Shown here: one piece after another, positions 27,682 through 36,256 of the stretch
How the letters are laid out: each line of letters starts with the position of its first letter
How positions within the stretch are numbered: the first letter of the stretch is position 1
Assembly: GCF_000585995.1 (NCBI RefSeq)
Contig: NZ_CP007410.1
Coordinates: forward strand, 4,491,430-4,555,429
Length of the DNA: 64,000 nucleotides
Source: Pseudomonas brassicacearum
GTDB lineage: Bacteria; Pseudomonadota; Gammaproteobacteria; Pseudomonadales; Pseudomonadaceae
Direction: 5' to 3'
Program-made: the position numbers and the translations under genes
The notes under the pieces: model-generated
What the model was told of the DNA's origin: nothing
Seen by the model: only the letters and a program-made list of their open reading frames with translations
Database searches by the model: none

Positions 27682-29094
27682 ATGAGCGATAGAATCCCCG
27701 TCCAGTTGATACAGACCTTCGAACCCGCGCCGTCGAAAATCAAGGCCAGGACCACCGATAACCTGATCCACACCCGCAGCTTCACCGGCATGTTCCGCAA
27801 CTTGCGCATCAGCGGTGCGGGGGTTCTGTTCCTGCTGTTCTTCGGCACGGTGTGGTTGGACTGGGGCGGCCGCCAGGCGGTGCTCTGGGATCTTTCCGAA
27901 AGCAAATTCCACATCTTTGGCGCGACCTTCTGGCCCCAGGATTTCATCTTGCTCTCGGCGCTGTTGATCATCGCCGCCTTCGGTCTGTTTGCGATCACCG
28001 TGTTCGCCGGCCGTGTGTGGTGCGGCTACACCTGCCCACAGAGCTCCTGGACCTGGATTTTCATGTGGTGCGAGAAAATCACCGAAGGTGAACGCAACCA
28101 GCGGATCAAGTTGCAAGCAGCGCCGTGGGGCTTGAACAAACTGCTGCGCCGCTCGGCCAAGCACACGCTGTGGCTGGCCATCAGCCTGCTCACCGGCCTG
28201 ACCTTCGTCGGTTACTTCACGCCTATCCGCCCCCTGGCCGAAGAGTTGCTGACCCTGCAAATGGCCGGCGTCAGTCTGTTCTGGGTGCTGTTTTTCACCG
28301 CCGCCACCTACCTCAACGCTGGCTGGTTGCGTGAAGCGGTGTGCATGCACATGTGCCCCTACGCAAGGTTCCAGAGCGTGATGTTCGACAAGGACACGCT
28401 GACCATTTCCTACGACGCAGCCCGTGGCGAAATCCGTGGCCCGCGCAAACGCGAAGTGAACCCCGCCAATGTCGGCCTCGGCGATTGCATCGACTGTCAG
28501 ATGTGCGTGCAAGTCTGCCCCACCGGCATCGACATTCGCGACGGCCTGCAAATGGAATGCATCGGCTGCGCAGCGTGCATCGATGCCTGCGACTCGATCA
28601 TGGACAAAATGGGCTATGCCCGCGGGCTGATCAAATACACCTCCGAGCATCAACTGCAAGGCGGCAAGACTCACCTGCTGCGGCCCCGACTGATCGGCTA
28701 TACCGCCGTGCTGCTGGTGATGATCGGCGCACTGGCCATCGCGCTGGCAGAGCGGCCCATGGTGTCCCTGGACGTCAGCAAGGACCGCGGCCTGTTCCGC
28801 GAAAACAGCGCAGGTCAGATCGAGAACATCTACAGCCTGAAAATCATCAACAAGACCCAGCAACGCCAGGACTATCAGTTGTCCCTGGTGGACGGTGACG
28901 GTTTCGTCCTGCAAGGCAAGACACAACTGAGCCTGGCACCGGGGGAAATCGTCGATGTGCCGGTGTCGGTGGCGATGCTCAGCGAACGGCCCCGCAGTGG
29001 CTCCCAGGAAATGACCTTCAAGGTGACCGACAGCGATGAGCCCGGCATCTACAGCCTGGGCAAGAGCCGTTTTGTCGCACCGATGAATCGGTGA
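27682..29094 (+). CDS. ccoG: Cytochrome c oxidase accessory protein CcoG
   Basis: A 470-residue membrane-bound iron-sulfur protein (RdxA/FixG) that reduces copper for assembly of cbb3-type cytochrome oxidase. Transmembrane segments are near residues 43-60, 85-110, 160-180, 190-215 and 335-355. There is a CGYTCPQSSW motif after the second, and two 4Fe-4S ferredoxin clusters in CIDCQMCVQVCPTG and CIGCAACIDACD (residues about 272-310). The C-terminal part is an immunoglobulin-like periplasmic domain. ATG 27682 has only a weak ribosome-binding site. The ccoNOPQ and ccoHIS genes are not in the window, and no clear Anr box was found upstream. Confidence 0.93.
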   Translation: MSDRIPVQLIQTFEPAPSKIKARTTDNLIHTRSFTGMFRNLRISGAGVLFLLFFGTVWLDWGGRQAVLWDLSESKFHIFGATFWPQDFILLSALLIIAAFGLFAITVFAGRVWCGYTCPQSSWTWIFMWCEKITEGERNQRIKLQAAPWGLNKLLRRSAKHTLWLAISLLTGLTFVGYFTPIRPLAEELLTLQMAGVSLFWVLFFTAATYLNAGWLREAVCMHMCPYARFQSVMFDKDTLTISYDAARGEIRGPRKREVNPANVGLGDCIDCQMCVQVCPTGIDIRDGLQMECIGCAACIDACDSIMDKMGYARGLIKYTSEHQLQGGKTHLLRPRLIGYTAVLLVMIGALAIALAERPMVSLDVSKDRGLFRENSAGQIENIYSLKIINKTQQRQDYQLSLVDGDGFVLQGKTQLSLAPGEIVDVPVSVAMLSERPRSGSQEMTFKVTDSDEPGIYSLGKSRFVAPMNR

Positions 29095-29164
29095 AGCTTT
29101 AAGATGCCGGGCGCCGAGTGCATCTCACGCGGCTCCCGCCGAACCGTTCAAGACTGGGCCCGCC

Positions 29165-30592
29165 ATGAAACGCTACGAGAAATTCGCCGACGACATCGCT
29201 GAACTGATCCGCTCCGGCATGCTGGGGCCGGGCCAACGCGTGCCGTCGGTGCGTTATGCCAGCCAGACCTACGGCGTCAGCCCGTCCACTGTGTTCCAGG
29301 CGTATTACCTGCTGGAGCGACGCGGACTGATCCGCGCCCGGCCGCGTTCGGGCTACTTCGTCAACACCCATGCGCCGAGCCCGTTCTCCGAGCCGGTGAT
29401 CAGCAACCAGGTGCACGAATCCACCGAAGTCGACGTCAGCGAACTGGTGTTCTCAGTGTTGGACTCGATCAAGGACCCGACCACCGTACCGTTCGGGTCG
29501 GCGTTCCCCAGCCCGATGCTGTTTCCGCTGCAACGGTTGTCCCGCTCGCTGTCCAGCGCCACCCGGGATATGGATCCGCGGGTGGTGGTCACGGACATGT
29601 CGCCCGGCAATCCGCAACTGCGCCGGCAAATCGCCCTGCGCTACATGGTCGGCGGGCTGATGCTGCCCATGGAAGAACTGCTGGTCACCAACGGCGCCCT
29701 GGAAGCCTTGAACCTGTGCCTGCAGGCCGTAACCGAACCCGGCGACCTGGTGGCAATTGAGGCGCCGGCGTTCTACGCCAGCCTGCAAGTGTTGGAACGG
29801 CTCAAGCTCAAGGCCGTGGAAATTCCCGTGCACCCGCGCGACGGCATCGACCTGGACGTGTTGGCGCAGACGCTGGAGCGTCATCCGGTCAAGGCCTGCT
29901 GGTGCATGACCAGTTTCCAGAACCCCATGGGCGCGACGATGCCCGAGGAAAGGAAACAAGCGCTGGTGGAACTGCTGCGCCGCCATCAGGTGCCGCTGAT
30001 AGAGGACGACGTGTATGCCGAACTCTATTACGGTCAACAGGCCCCCAAGCCGGCCAAGGCGTTCGACACCGAAGGACTGGTGATGCATTGCGGCTCGTTC
30101 GCCAAGAGCCTGGCGCCGGGCTATCGCATCGGTTGGGTCGCGGCCGGCCGTTACGCGCAGAAGATCGAACGGCTCAAACTCATGACGTCGCTGTGCGCCT
30201 CGATGCCGGCCCAGGCCGCCATCGCCGACTACCTGCAACACGGCGGCTACGACCGTCACCTGCGCAAACTGCGTTATGCCCTGGAAGAACAGCAAAGCGC
30301 CATGCTCGCCGCCATCGCTCGCTACTTTCCGGCCCAGACCCGCGTCAGCCAGCCGACGGGAGGGTACTTCCTGTGGTTGGAACTGCCGGAGCAGATGGAT
30401 TCGTTGAAACTGTTCCAGATGGCCCTGGCCCAAGGCATCAGCATCGCTCCGGGACCGATCTTTTCACCGACCCGGCGGTTCCGGAACTGCATCCGCCTGA
30501 ACTACGGCAGCCCGTGGACCGAAGCGTCGGAGAAGGCAATGGAGACGTTGGGGCGGATCATTCGCTCGTTTATAAGCAGGCAAGACAACTGA
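29165..30592 (+). CDS. MocR-family regulator (GntR domain + aminotransferase-like domain)
   Basis: A 475-residue protein. The N-terminal winged helix (residues about 5-70: ELIRSGMLGPGQRVPSVR, YGVSPSTVFQAYYLLERRGL) is joined to a class I aminotransferase domain with conserved TNGALEALNLCLQ, SFQNPMGATM, LIEDDVYAELYY, and the PLP lysine in SFAKSLAPGYRIGW. It could act as a PLP-dependent transcription factor. It lies 70 bases after ccoG on the same strand and shows no obvious partner enzyme next to it, so its regulon is not predictable. It shows only general resemblance to the MocR at 2847. Confidence 0.87.
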   Translation: MKRYEKFADDIAELIRSGMLGPGQRVPSVRYASQTYGVSPSTVFQAYYLLERRGLIRARPRSGYFVNTHAPSPFSEPVISNQVHESTEVDVSELVFSVLDSIKDPTTVPFGSAFPSPMLFPLQRLSRSLSSATRDMDPRVVVTDMSPGNPQLRRQIALRYMVGGLMLPMEELLVTNGALEALNLCLQAVTEPGDLVAIEAPAFYASLQVLERLKLKAVEIPVHPRDGIDLDVLAQTLERHPVKACWCMTSFQNPMGATMPEERKQALVELLRRHQVPLIEDDVYAELYYGQQAPKPAKAFDTEGLVMHCGSFAKSLAPGYRIGWVAAGRYAQKIERLKLMTSLCASMPAQAAIADYLQHGGYDRHLRKLRYALEEQQSAMLAAIARYFPAQTRVSQPTGGYFLWLELPEQMDSLKLFQMALAQGISIAPGPIFSPTRRFRNCIRLNYGSPWTEASEKAMETLGRIIRSFISRQDN

Positions 30593-30599
30593 GAACGAC

Positions 30600-30680
30600 C
30601 TGTCAGACCTGACAGTAGCACGCTCGTCAGAAACGACTTAGCGTAGAAATCGCTAACCAAATGAGGGTCACGAGTTAGCG
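30600..30680. promoter_or_regulatory. Two inverted repeats upstream of the AT-richer orphan gene
   Basis: CTGTCAG-AC-CTGACAG (30600-30615) and CGCTAAC-N16-GTTAGCG (30651-30680) lie in the 110-base gap before the GTG start at 30703. No T-run follows either, so they look more like operator dyads or leader structures than terminators. Confidence 0.4.
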
Positions 30681-30702
30681 AAAACTACCTGAGGAGAACA
30701 TC

Positions 30703-31122
30703 GTGAACTATTTTCAAGATTTCGAGAACGGCCTGGACGGCTGGGGATTTACCCAAAGTGATGGCAAAATAGTACAGGAAAAGGGGGGCAACCATTACAT
30801 TACAGGCGATGAGTATGTGACTGATTACAGCGTGGCCAAGATCTTCAAGCTGCCATTCGCGGAAGATCTTCCAGTGACGGTAAAGTTCAAGATCAAGGTC
30901 CCATTGGGCGTAGACCTGACAGACTTGGTTTGCATACTCAATGAAAATGACTACAAGCCACTGAGCCCACCCGACGGCGATGACCAATGGCATTCTTACG
31001 AGGTTGCATTTCCTCCTCCACCTCAAACGTCCCAATTTCCTAAAGTTCGTATATCCGCAATCGAACAGGGGGAAAACCCTCCACACGGCTTAGGGTTCGA
31101 TGACATTGAAATCATCCAGTGA
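30703..31122 (+). CDS. Orphan hypothetical protein, possible beta-sandwich (carbohydrate-binding-like)
   Basis: A 139-residue protein starting from a GTG with GAGGAG seven bases upstream. The N-terminal NYFQDFENGLDGWGF resembles the first strand of jelly-roll carbohydrate-binding modules (FENGLDGW), and the C-terminal GLGFDDIEII resembles their last strand, usually written GxxxxIDDVxI. There is no signal peptide, so it would be cytoplasmic or exported by another route. Codon use is visibly AT-richer than the neighbours (ATA, AAA, AAT, GTA codons), suggesting recent transfer. It stands alone, convergent with the SDR gene. I recognise no exact family. Confidence 0.75.
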   Translation: MNYFQDFENGLDGWGFTQSDGKIVQEKGGNHYITGDEYVTDYSVAKIFKLPFAEDLPVTVKFKIKVPLGVDLTDLVCILNENDYKPLSPPDGDDQWHSYEVAFPPPPQTSQFPKVRISAIEQGENPPHGLGFDDIEIIQ

Positions 31123-31187
31123 TAATCGATGTTATCGGGATATATTATCCAGCCGTTCCAATGGAAGACTAGAGGATGCGGATCTCA

Positions 31188-31249
31188 TCGCGAGCAAGCT
31201 CGCTCCCACAGGAGACCGTATTCAAATGTGGGAGCGAGCTTGCTCGCGA
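31188..31249. repeat. Tail-to-tail pair of type A REPs
   Basis: An inverse arm (TCGCGAGCAAGCTCGCTCCC + AC, 31188-31209) is followed after 18 bases by a forward arm (GTGGGAGCGAGCTTGCTCGC + GA, 31228-31249). This order is opposite to a normal REPIN, whose arms point the other way. It lies between the orphan and SDR genes. Confidence 0.85.
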
Positions 31250-31275
31250 TGGGGCCAGACTAGACAACCCAAGGC

Positions 31276-32022
31276 TCAGCGCCCACCCCCCAGATCCACA
31301 AACGTCCCGGTCGCATACGAAGCCTTGTCCGACAGCAACCAGATAATCGCTTCCGCCACTTCATCCGGGCGACCGCCCCGGGCCATGGGAATTGCCGATT
31401 CCAACTTGCTGACCCGGTCCGGGTCGCCACTGAGGGCGTGGAAATCGGTGTAGATATAACCCGGGCGAACCGCATTGACGCGAATGCCCTCGCCGGCCAC
31501 TTCCTTGGACAGGCCGATGGTGAAGGTGTCCAATGCGCCCTTCGAAGCGGCGTAGTCGACGTATTCGTTCGGTGAGCCCAGGCGGGCCGCCACCGAGGAG
31601 ACATTCACGATACTCCCGCCCTGCCCACCATGCCGGGGGGACATGCGCAGCACCGCGTGCTTGGCGCAGAGAATCGGCCCCAGCACATTGGTCTTCAAGA
31701 TCTTGAGGATGCGGAATTCGGACATTTCATCGAGCCGGGATTTGTGGGCCACCGTGCCGGCGTTGTTCACCAGGGCGGTGACACGGCCCAGTTCGGCGTC
31801 CACCCGGTCGAACAGACTGATCACTTCGTCTTCGATGCTGACGTCGGCCCGCACGGCGATCGCCTGCGCACCCTTGGCCCGGACTTGTTCGAGCACATCC
31901 TGCGCGGCGCTTTCATCGGACTGGTAATTGATGCAGATCCGATAACCCAGCTCGGCAGCCAACAGTGCCGTGGCCGCCCCGATTCCGCGGCCGCCACCGG
32001 TGATGACGATGACTTTATCCAC
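31276..32022 (-). CDS. Short-chain dehydrogenase/reductase
   Basis: A 248-residue SDR. The nucleotide-binding motif GGGRGIGAA is near residues 9-17, NNAG in LVNNAGTVAH, the catalytic serine in NVSSVAARLG, YxxxK in YVDYAASKGALD, and the closing VRPGYIYTDFH segment. The GTG at 32022 is chosen because GGGAG lies eight bases upstream and the reading MDKVIVITGG is the usual SDR start; the open frame extends a further 43 unlikely residues. NADP preference is suggested by the NYQSDESAA stretch after strand 2. The substrate is unknown. It is 77 bases after the Dyp peroxidase gene on the same strand. Confidence 0.88.
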   Translation of the reverse strand: MDKVIVITGGGRGIGAATALLAAELGYRICINYQSDESAAQDVLEQVRAKGAQAIAVRADVSIEDEVISLFDRVDAELGRVTALVNNAGTVAHKSRLDEMSEFRILKILKTNVLGPILCAKHAVLRMSPRHGGQGGSIVNVSSVAARLGSPNEYVDYAASKGALDTFTIGLSKEVAGEGIRVNAVRPGYIYTDFHALSGDPDRVSKLESAIPMARGGRPDEVAEAIIWLLSDKASYATGTFVDLGGGR

Positions 32023-32099
32023 GCTTGCTTCTCCCGTTCCACGGATGACGTGCGCCCCAAGAATAGCGTTCACGTCACGCTTTGCACAAACCGCTGCGC

Positions 32100-32978
32100 T
32101 TACCGGGCCAGGGCCCGCAAATCCAGGCGCCCGTCCAGCAGCGGCGGACACCAGTAGTAACCGCCGGTGATCGGCCGGCTCATGCGATACAGTCCGTCGG
32201 TGATGCCGTCCTCCAAGCCACTCATGCGACGCAGTTGCGCCTCGAAGGCATCGAGGGAAAAACCAAACGCCAGGAACATCAGGCCCGCGCGATCACCCTC
32301 GATCCAGGGCATGGAGCGGCGCACGACGAAGGCTTCCGGTGCGAAGCTTTCCTGGGCGGTGCGTTTGACGTGAGCCGATTCCGGCGCATCGTCGATTTCC
32401 TCGTTGTCACTCAGGCGTCGACCCATGATGTTGTCGCGCTCATGGGGCTGCATCGCCGCAAAACCGTCCAGATCGTGTTGCCACTGCTGGATCGCTGCAA
32501 AACTGCCACCACGCACCCCGTCAACGCCTTGGGCCAGGGCGGCGGCAATGGCGGCTTCATCGTGAGGATTTTCGGTGCCGTCTTCATAACCCGTGAGGTC
32601 ATGGCCGGTCATGTGGCGGAAGGTTTCGTTCATCTGCACCAGGCGCAACGCCGGGGCCAACGCCGCCTCGATGGCGCGGCTGCGGTGCATGAGCTCGCCC
32701 CGGTCTTCGCCGTGCAACCAGCACCACAACGCGTGCTGGGTCGAGGGATTGTCCACGCCGACGCCGGCCAGCGCAGGAAACGCCCGCAGGCCTTCGACCT
32801 GGGCGCCGAGCGCCTGGACCAGCGACTCACCAAAGCCGATCACGGCCCGGCCATCGAGCTGCAGCAGGAGTTTGTCTATCGCAGCCGGCAGCGCCTCGAC
32901 CGATTCCAGGGCAAAAAACAAATGGCGGGCCTGAGGCGGAACAGGGGTGGCGAGAATGCCGGGCTGGTAGTAACTCAT
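32100..32978 (-). CDS. Dye-decolorizing (Dyp-type) haem peroxidase
   Basis: A 292-residue peroxidase of the Dyp family. The catalytic GxxDG motif is present as GYEDGTENP (about residue 130-138), and the distal arginine and proximal histidine region lies in the second half (residues about 190-250). No Tat or Sec signal is present, so it is cytoplasmic, in line with class B bacterial Dyps. No encapsulin gene is adjacent and the C-terminus (RLDLRALAR) is not a clear encapsulin-targeting tail. ATG 32978 follows AAAGGAG. It oxidises phenolic or dye substrates with hydrogen peroxide in vitro; the physiological role is uncertain. Confidence 0.92.
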   Translation of the reverse strand: MSYYQPGILATPVPPQARHLFFALESVEALPAAIDKLLLQLDGRAVIGFGESLVQALGAQVEGLRAFPALAGVGVDNPSTQHALWCWLHGEDRGELMHRSRAIEAALAPALRLVQMNETFRHMTGHDLTGYEDGTENPHDEAAIAAALAQGVDGVRGGSFAAIQQWQHDLDGFAAMQPHERDNIMGRRLSDNEEIDDAPESAHVKRTAQESFAPEAFVVRRSMPWIEGDRAGLMFLAFGFSLDAFEAQLRRMSGLEDGITDGLYRMSRPITGGYYWCPPLLDGRLDLRALAR

Positions 32979-33251
32979 GTGGGCTCCTTTAGAAAGAGCG
33001 CAAGTTTACCCGGCAGCCGCAGGTTTGTGTGATTTGCCATGCGCGGCCGAAACCTGAACGGCCAGAGATTTTTCGTAGGAACGCTCCGGCGACCTGGTCG
33101 GACAACTCGGAACCTGGCGTGGACCGGGTGACGTCCGATTGCCGAACAACCGAAAACCTCCTAGATTGGCCTCCCCCTCAGGTGAACTCAGGCACGCAAA
33201 GCTGCTGGATGCAGCCGGCTTGACCATCGCAATCCAAGGAGACGGTCCGAC

Positions 33252-34400
33252 ATGCACATTGCCAAATCGCTACTCGCAGGTACTTTTTTGCTGGCCTGCG
33301 GGACAACTCCCGGCTTTGCCCAGGAGCGCATTGAAGAGACGGTCAATGCAACCATCGGGCCCCTGATGAAGCAACAAGGCGTGGCGGGCATGGCCGTGGC
33401 GATTACCCACAACGGCCAACGCCATTTCTTCAATTATGGCGTGGCGTCCAAGGACACGAAAAAACCAGTCACCGACCAAACCCTCTTCGAGATCGGCTCG
33501 GTCAGCAAGACCTTCACCGCGACCCTGGGCGCCTATGCCGAGGCCCAGGGCAAACTGTCCCTGTCGGACCCGGCCAGTCGCTTCGCCCCCGAGCTGCGTG
33601 GCAGCGCCTTCGACGGCATCAGCCTGCTCAACCTCGCCACCTACACCCCCGGTGGCCTGCCGTTGCAGTTTCCCGACGAGGCGGACCATCCGGACCGGAT
33701 GTTCGATTACTACAAGACCTGGAAGCCGCTCTACCCGACCGGTACCCAACGGGTCTATTCAAATCCGAGCATCGGCCTGTTCGGCTTTCTGGCGGCCCGC
33801 AGCCTGGGACAGCCATTTGATGAGGTGATGGAGCACACCCTGATGCCAGGGTTGGGCCTCAAGCACAGTTATGTGCGGGTGCCGCAGGATCAGCTGGGTC
33901 GATATGCCCAAGGCTATGCAAAGGACGGCAAGCCCGTCAGGGTCGGGCCTGGTGCGCTGGATTCCGAGGCTTACGGGGTGAAAACCAGTTCATCGGACCT
34001 GATTCGCTTCATCGAGGCCAACTTGCAGCCGGAAAAACTCGACGCCGATCTGCGCAAAGCCATCGCCACCACCCACACGGGGTTCTATTCGGTTGGCGGG
34101 ATGACCCAAGGGTTGGGCTGGGAGTTCTACCCTTACCCTATCAGCCTGGATGAGTTGCTGGCCGGCAATGCACCGCAGATGGCCATGACGCCAAACAAGG
34201 TAGAACCGCTCGATCCGCCCCGCCCCGCACCGGACGATGCCTGGATCAACAAGACCGGCTCGACCAACGGGTTTGGCGCCTACGCGGCTTTCGTGCCCGG
34301 AAAAAACATGGGCATCGTGTTGCTGGCGAACAAGAATTATCCGATTGAGGAGCGGGTGAAGGCGGCGCACCGGATCCTGACGGCGCTGCAAGCGCAGTAG
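33252..34400 (+). CDS. ampC: Class C beta-lactamase (AmpC)
   Basis: A 382-residue serine beta-lactamase with a Sec signal peptide (about residues 1-23, ending TTPGFA). The nucleophile serine is at residue 83 in GSVSKTF with lysine 86, the class C tyrosine motif is YSN (about 168-170), and the KTG triad is near residue 331 in NKTGSTNGFG. It hydrolyses cephalosporins in the periplasm. ATG 33252 has GGAG nine to ten bases upstream. No divergent ampR is present: the upstream neighbour is a Dyp peroxidase, so induction, if any, uses a regulator elsewhere. Length is normal for chromosomal AmpC. Confidence 0.95.
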   Translation: MHIAKSLLAGTFLLACGTTPGFAQERIEETVNATIGPLMKQQGVAGMAVAITHNGQRHFFNYGVASKDTKKPVTDQTLFEIGSVSKTFTATLGAYAEAQGKLSLSDPASRFAPELRGSAFDGISLLNLATYTPGGLPLQFPDEADHPDRMFDYYKTWKPLYPTGTQRVYSNPSIGLFGFLAARSLGQPFDEVMEHTLMPGLGLKHSYVRVPQDQLGRYAQGYAKDGKPVRVGPGALDSEAYGVKTSSSDLIRFIEANLQPEKLDADLRKAIATTHTGFYSVGGMTQGLGWEFYPYPISLDELLAGNAPQMAMTPNKVEPLDPPRPAPDDAWINKTGSTNGFGAYAAFVPGKNMGIVLLANKNYPIEERVKAAHRILTALQAQ

Positions 34401-34418
34401 AAGGTTGAGCAAGTCACT

Positions 34419-34537
34419 GTGGCGAGGGAGCTTGCTCCCGCTGGGCTGCGAAGCAGCCCTATGCTTTTTCGATGGTTCGTCGACTGATGGGCTGGGGGGC
34501 CGCTTCGCGACCCAGCGGGAGCAAGCTCCCTCGCCAC
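34419..34537. repeat. REPIN, type B
   Basis: Arms GTGGCGAGGGAGCTTGCTCC and inverse copy, inner GCTGCGAAGCAGCCC and GCCGCTTCGCGACCC, placed between the convergent ampC and DUF4174 genes. Confidence 0.9.
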
Positions 34538-34544
34538 GGGGCTA

Positions 34545-35093
34545 TCAATCGTCCAACGGCTTCGCCGCAGCCGGCGGCTTGCCCGCCTTGCCAGGCTTGG
34601 CGCCCTTCGCATCCTTGGCCGGCGCAGGTTCCGGCGCGGGAGGTGGGGGCGGAGGCGCCGCTTCTTTTTCTGCCGCAGGTAGCTTATCGACGGTGTCGAA
34701 GATGTCTTTCAGCTCGATCGCCCCGGAATGCTCAAGCTTCTTTTCCCCGTCCTTGCCCACCAGGATGATCTTGGTCTGGGCACCGGCTCCCAACTTGAGT
34801 GAACGGATCAACGCCATGGTGCTTTGCGGGTCCAGGTCTTTACCGTCGCGCTGCCCGATGGTGTTGAGGATGGTATAGAGCACCATATTGCGCTCGGAAA
34901 AACCCTGCTTGCCGGCGGGTTCCTCCAAGGCTTTTTTCAGGCTGACCCACGCAGGGTCGACAGTGCTGGGGGCGATGACGATCAGGGGGCGGGCCTTGCC
35001 CGTCTCCGCCAACAAAGGTGAATCGCCATCGGCGGCGAACAGGGGACCGGCGACAGCCAGCAAGGTAGCGAAGGTCAATGACCGAATGAGCAT
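34545..35093 (-). CDS. DUF4174-family exported protein
   Basis: A 182-residue protein with a Sec signal peptide (MLIRSLTFATLLAVAGPLFA, cleavage after residue 20). The central domain, KARPLIVIAPSTVDPAWVSL to HSGAIELKDIFDTVDKLP, has the thioredoxin-like alternation typical of DUF4174. The C-terminal tail (about 45 residues) is low complexity: a run of prolines, then alanine, lysine and glycine. ATG 35093 has AGGAG upstream. Homologues are periplasmic proteins of unknown function. The proline-rich tail may anchor to or span the periplasm. Confidence 0.8.
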   Translation of the reverse strand: MLIRSLTFATLLAVAGPLFAADGDSPLLAETGKARPLIVIAPSTVDPAWVSLKKALEEPAGKQGFSERNMVLYTILNTIGQRDGKDLDPQSTMALIRSLKLGAGAQTKIILVGKDGEKKLEHSGAIELKDIFDTVDKLPAAEKEAAPPPPPPAPEPAPAKDAKGAKPGKAGKPPAAAKPLDD

Positions 35094-35253
35094 GCGCCTC
35101 TCCTTTTGATATTTACGCTGTACTGATTGCGCATGGCGGCGATTGTTCCGCGAGTCGATCAATACTACGCCTACCTGCCTTGAAGCTTAGGCCAGAGGGT
35201 TCATTGCGCAACCGTGGGGAGAGTTTGGCGCGAGAGTTGGAACGGGGACCACT

Positions 35254-35341
35254 GTGGGAGCGAGCTTGCTCGCGATAGCGATCTACCCGCCGACTTCGAT
35301 GTTGACTGTCATGCCGCTATCGCGAGCAAGCTCGCTCCCAC
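35254..35341. repeat. REPIN, type A
   Basis: Arms GTGGGAGCGAGCTTGCTCGC and inverse copy around a spacer with GCGATCTACCCGCCGA. It is located between same-strand genes, immediately downstream of tauE. Confidence 0.9.
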
Positions 35342-35361
35342 AAGGGATCTCGTTGCCCATG

Positions 35362-36147
35362 CTAGAACGCCAACTTGAACCCGATCATCGCCAGCATCAC
35401 CGCCAGGCACGGGCGCAGCAGTTCGTCGGAGATGCGCCCTGACAGATGGCTGCCCAGGTAGATCCCCGGCAACGAACCGATCAGCAGGAACCCCAGGATG
35501 TGCCAGTCCATGTTGCCCATGCTCGCGTGGCCCAGGCCAGCGACCAGGGTCAGCGGCACGGCGTGGGCGATTTCGGTGCCCACCAGGCGCTTGGTGACCA
35601 GGAAGGGATAGAGGATGAACAACGCAACGGTGCCCAGGGCCCCGGCGCCGATGGAGGTCAACGCGACCATGGTGCCCAGCACAAGGCCGGTGATGACCGT
35701 GAGCACATTGAGGCGCGTGCCAGTGGGGTTGTAGTGTCCGCCGGCACGGTCATGGGCGAATTGCAGCAGGCGTTTCTTGAACAGGATTGCCAGGGCGGTG
35801 GCGAACAGCACAAAACCCAGGGCTTGCTTGATCACCGCGTTCATGGCGTCGGGCGAGCTGTGCAGGCTGCTGAGAAACCACAGCGTCAATCCGACCGCCG
35901 GCACGCTGCCCAAGGTCAGCCAGCCGGTAATGGCCCAGTCAATGTTGCGGTTCCTGGCATGCACCAGGACACCACCCGATTTGGTAATGGCCGCGTACAG
36001 CAAGTCCGTACCCACCGCAGTGGCAGGGTTGATACCGAACCACAACAGAATGGGGGTCATCAGCGAACCACCGCCCACGCCGGTCATCCCGACGATGAAA
36101 CCGACCACCAAGCCTGCTACGACTAAACCGACATTACCGAAATCCAT
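35362..36147 (-). CDS. TauE/SafE-family sulfite exporter-like permease
   Basis: A 261-residue inner-membrane protein with about eight hydrophobic segments. Family motifs are GMTGVGGGSLMTPILLWFGI (residues about 20-39) with PATAVGTDLLYAAITKSGG, and the second-half repeat GALGTVALFILYPFLVTKRLVGTE with HASMGNMDW. It probably exports sulfite or organosulfonates, or carries another small anion. ATG 36147 has only a weak ribosome-binding site. It stands alone with REPIN and DUF4174 downstream; no sulfonate genes are adjacent to confirm the substrate. Confidence 0.88.
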   Translation of the reverse strand: MDFGNVGLVVAGLVVGFIVGMTGVGGGSLMTPILLWFGINPATAVGTDLLYAAITKSGGVLVHARNRNIDWAITGWLTLGSVPAVGLTLWFLSSLHSSPDAMNAVIKQALGFVLFATALAILFKKRLLQFAHDRAGGHYNPTGTRLNVLTVITGLVLGTMVALTSIGAGALGTVALFILYPFLVTKRLVGTEIAHAVPLTLVAGLGHASMGNMDWHILGFLLIGSLPGIYLGSHLSGRISDELLRPCLAVMLAMIGFKLAF

Positions 36148-36256
36148 TAAACCCGTCTCAGCGCTACCGCGTGAAAAATCTGGCCGCGAGCATAGCGATT
36201 TTTCTTATAACTCCCTATATCGATGTGATCTATCTTTATTCCTTTTCAGTCGTACC

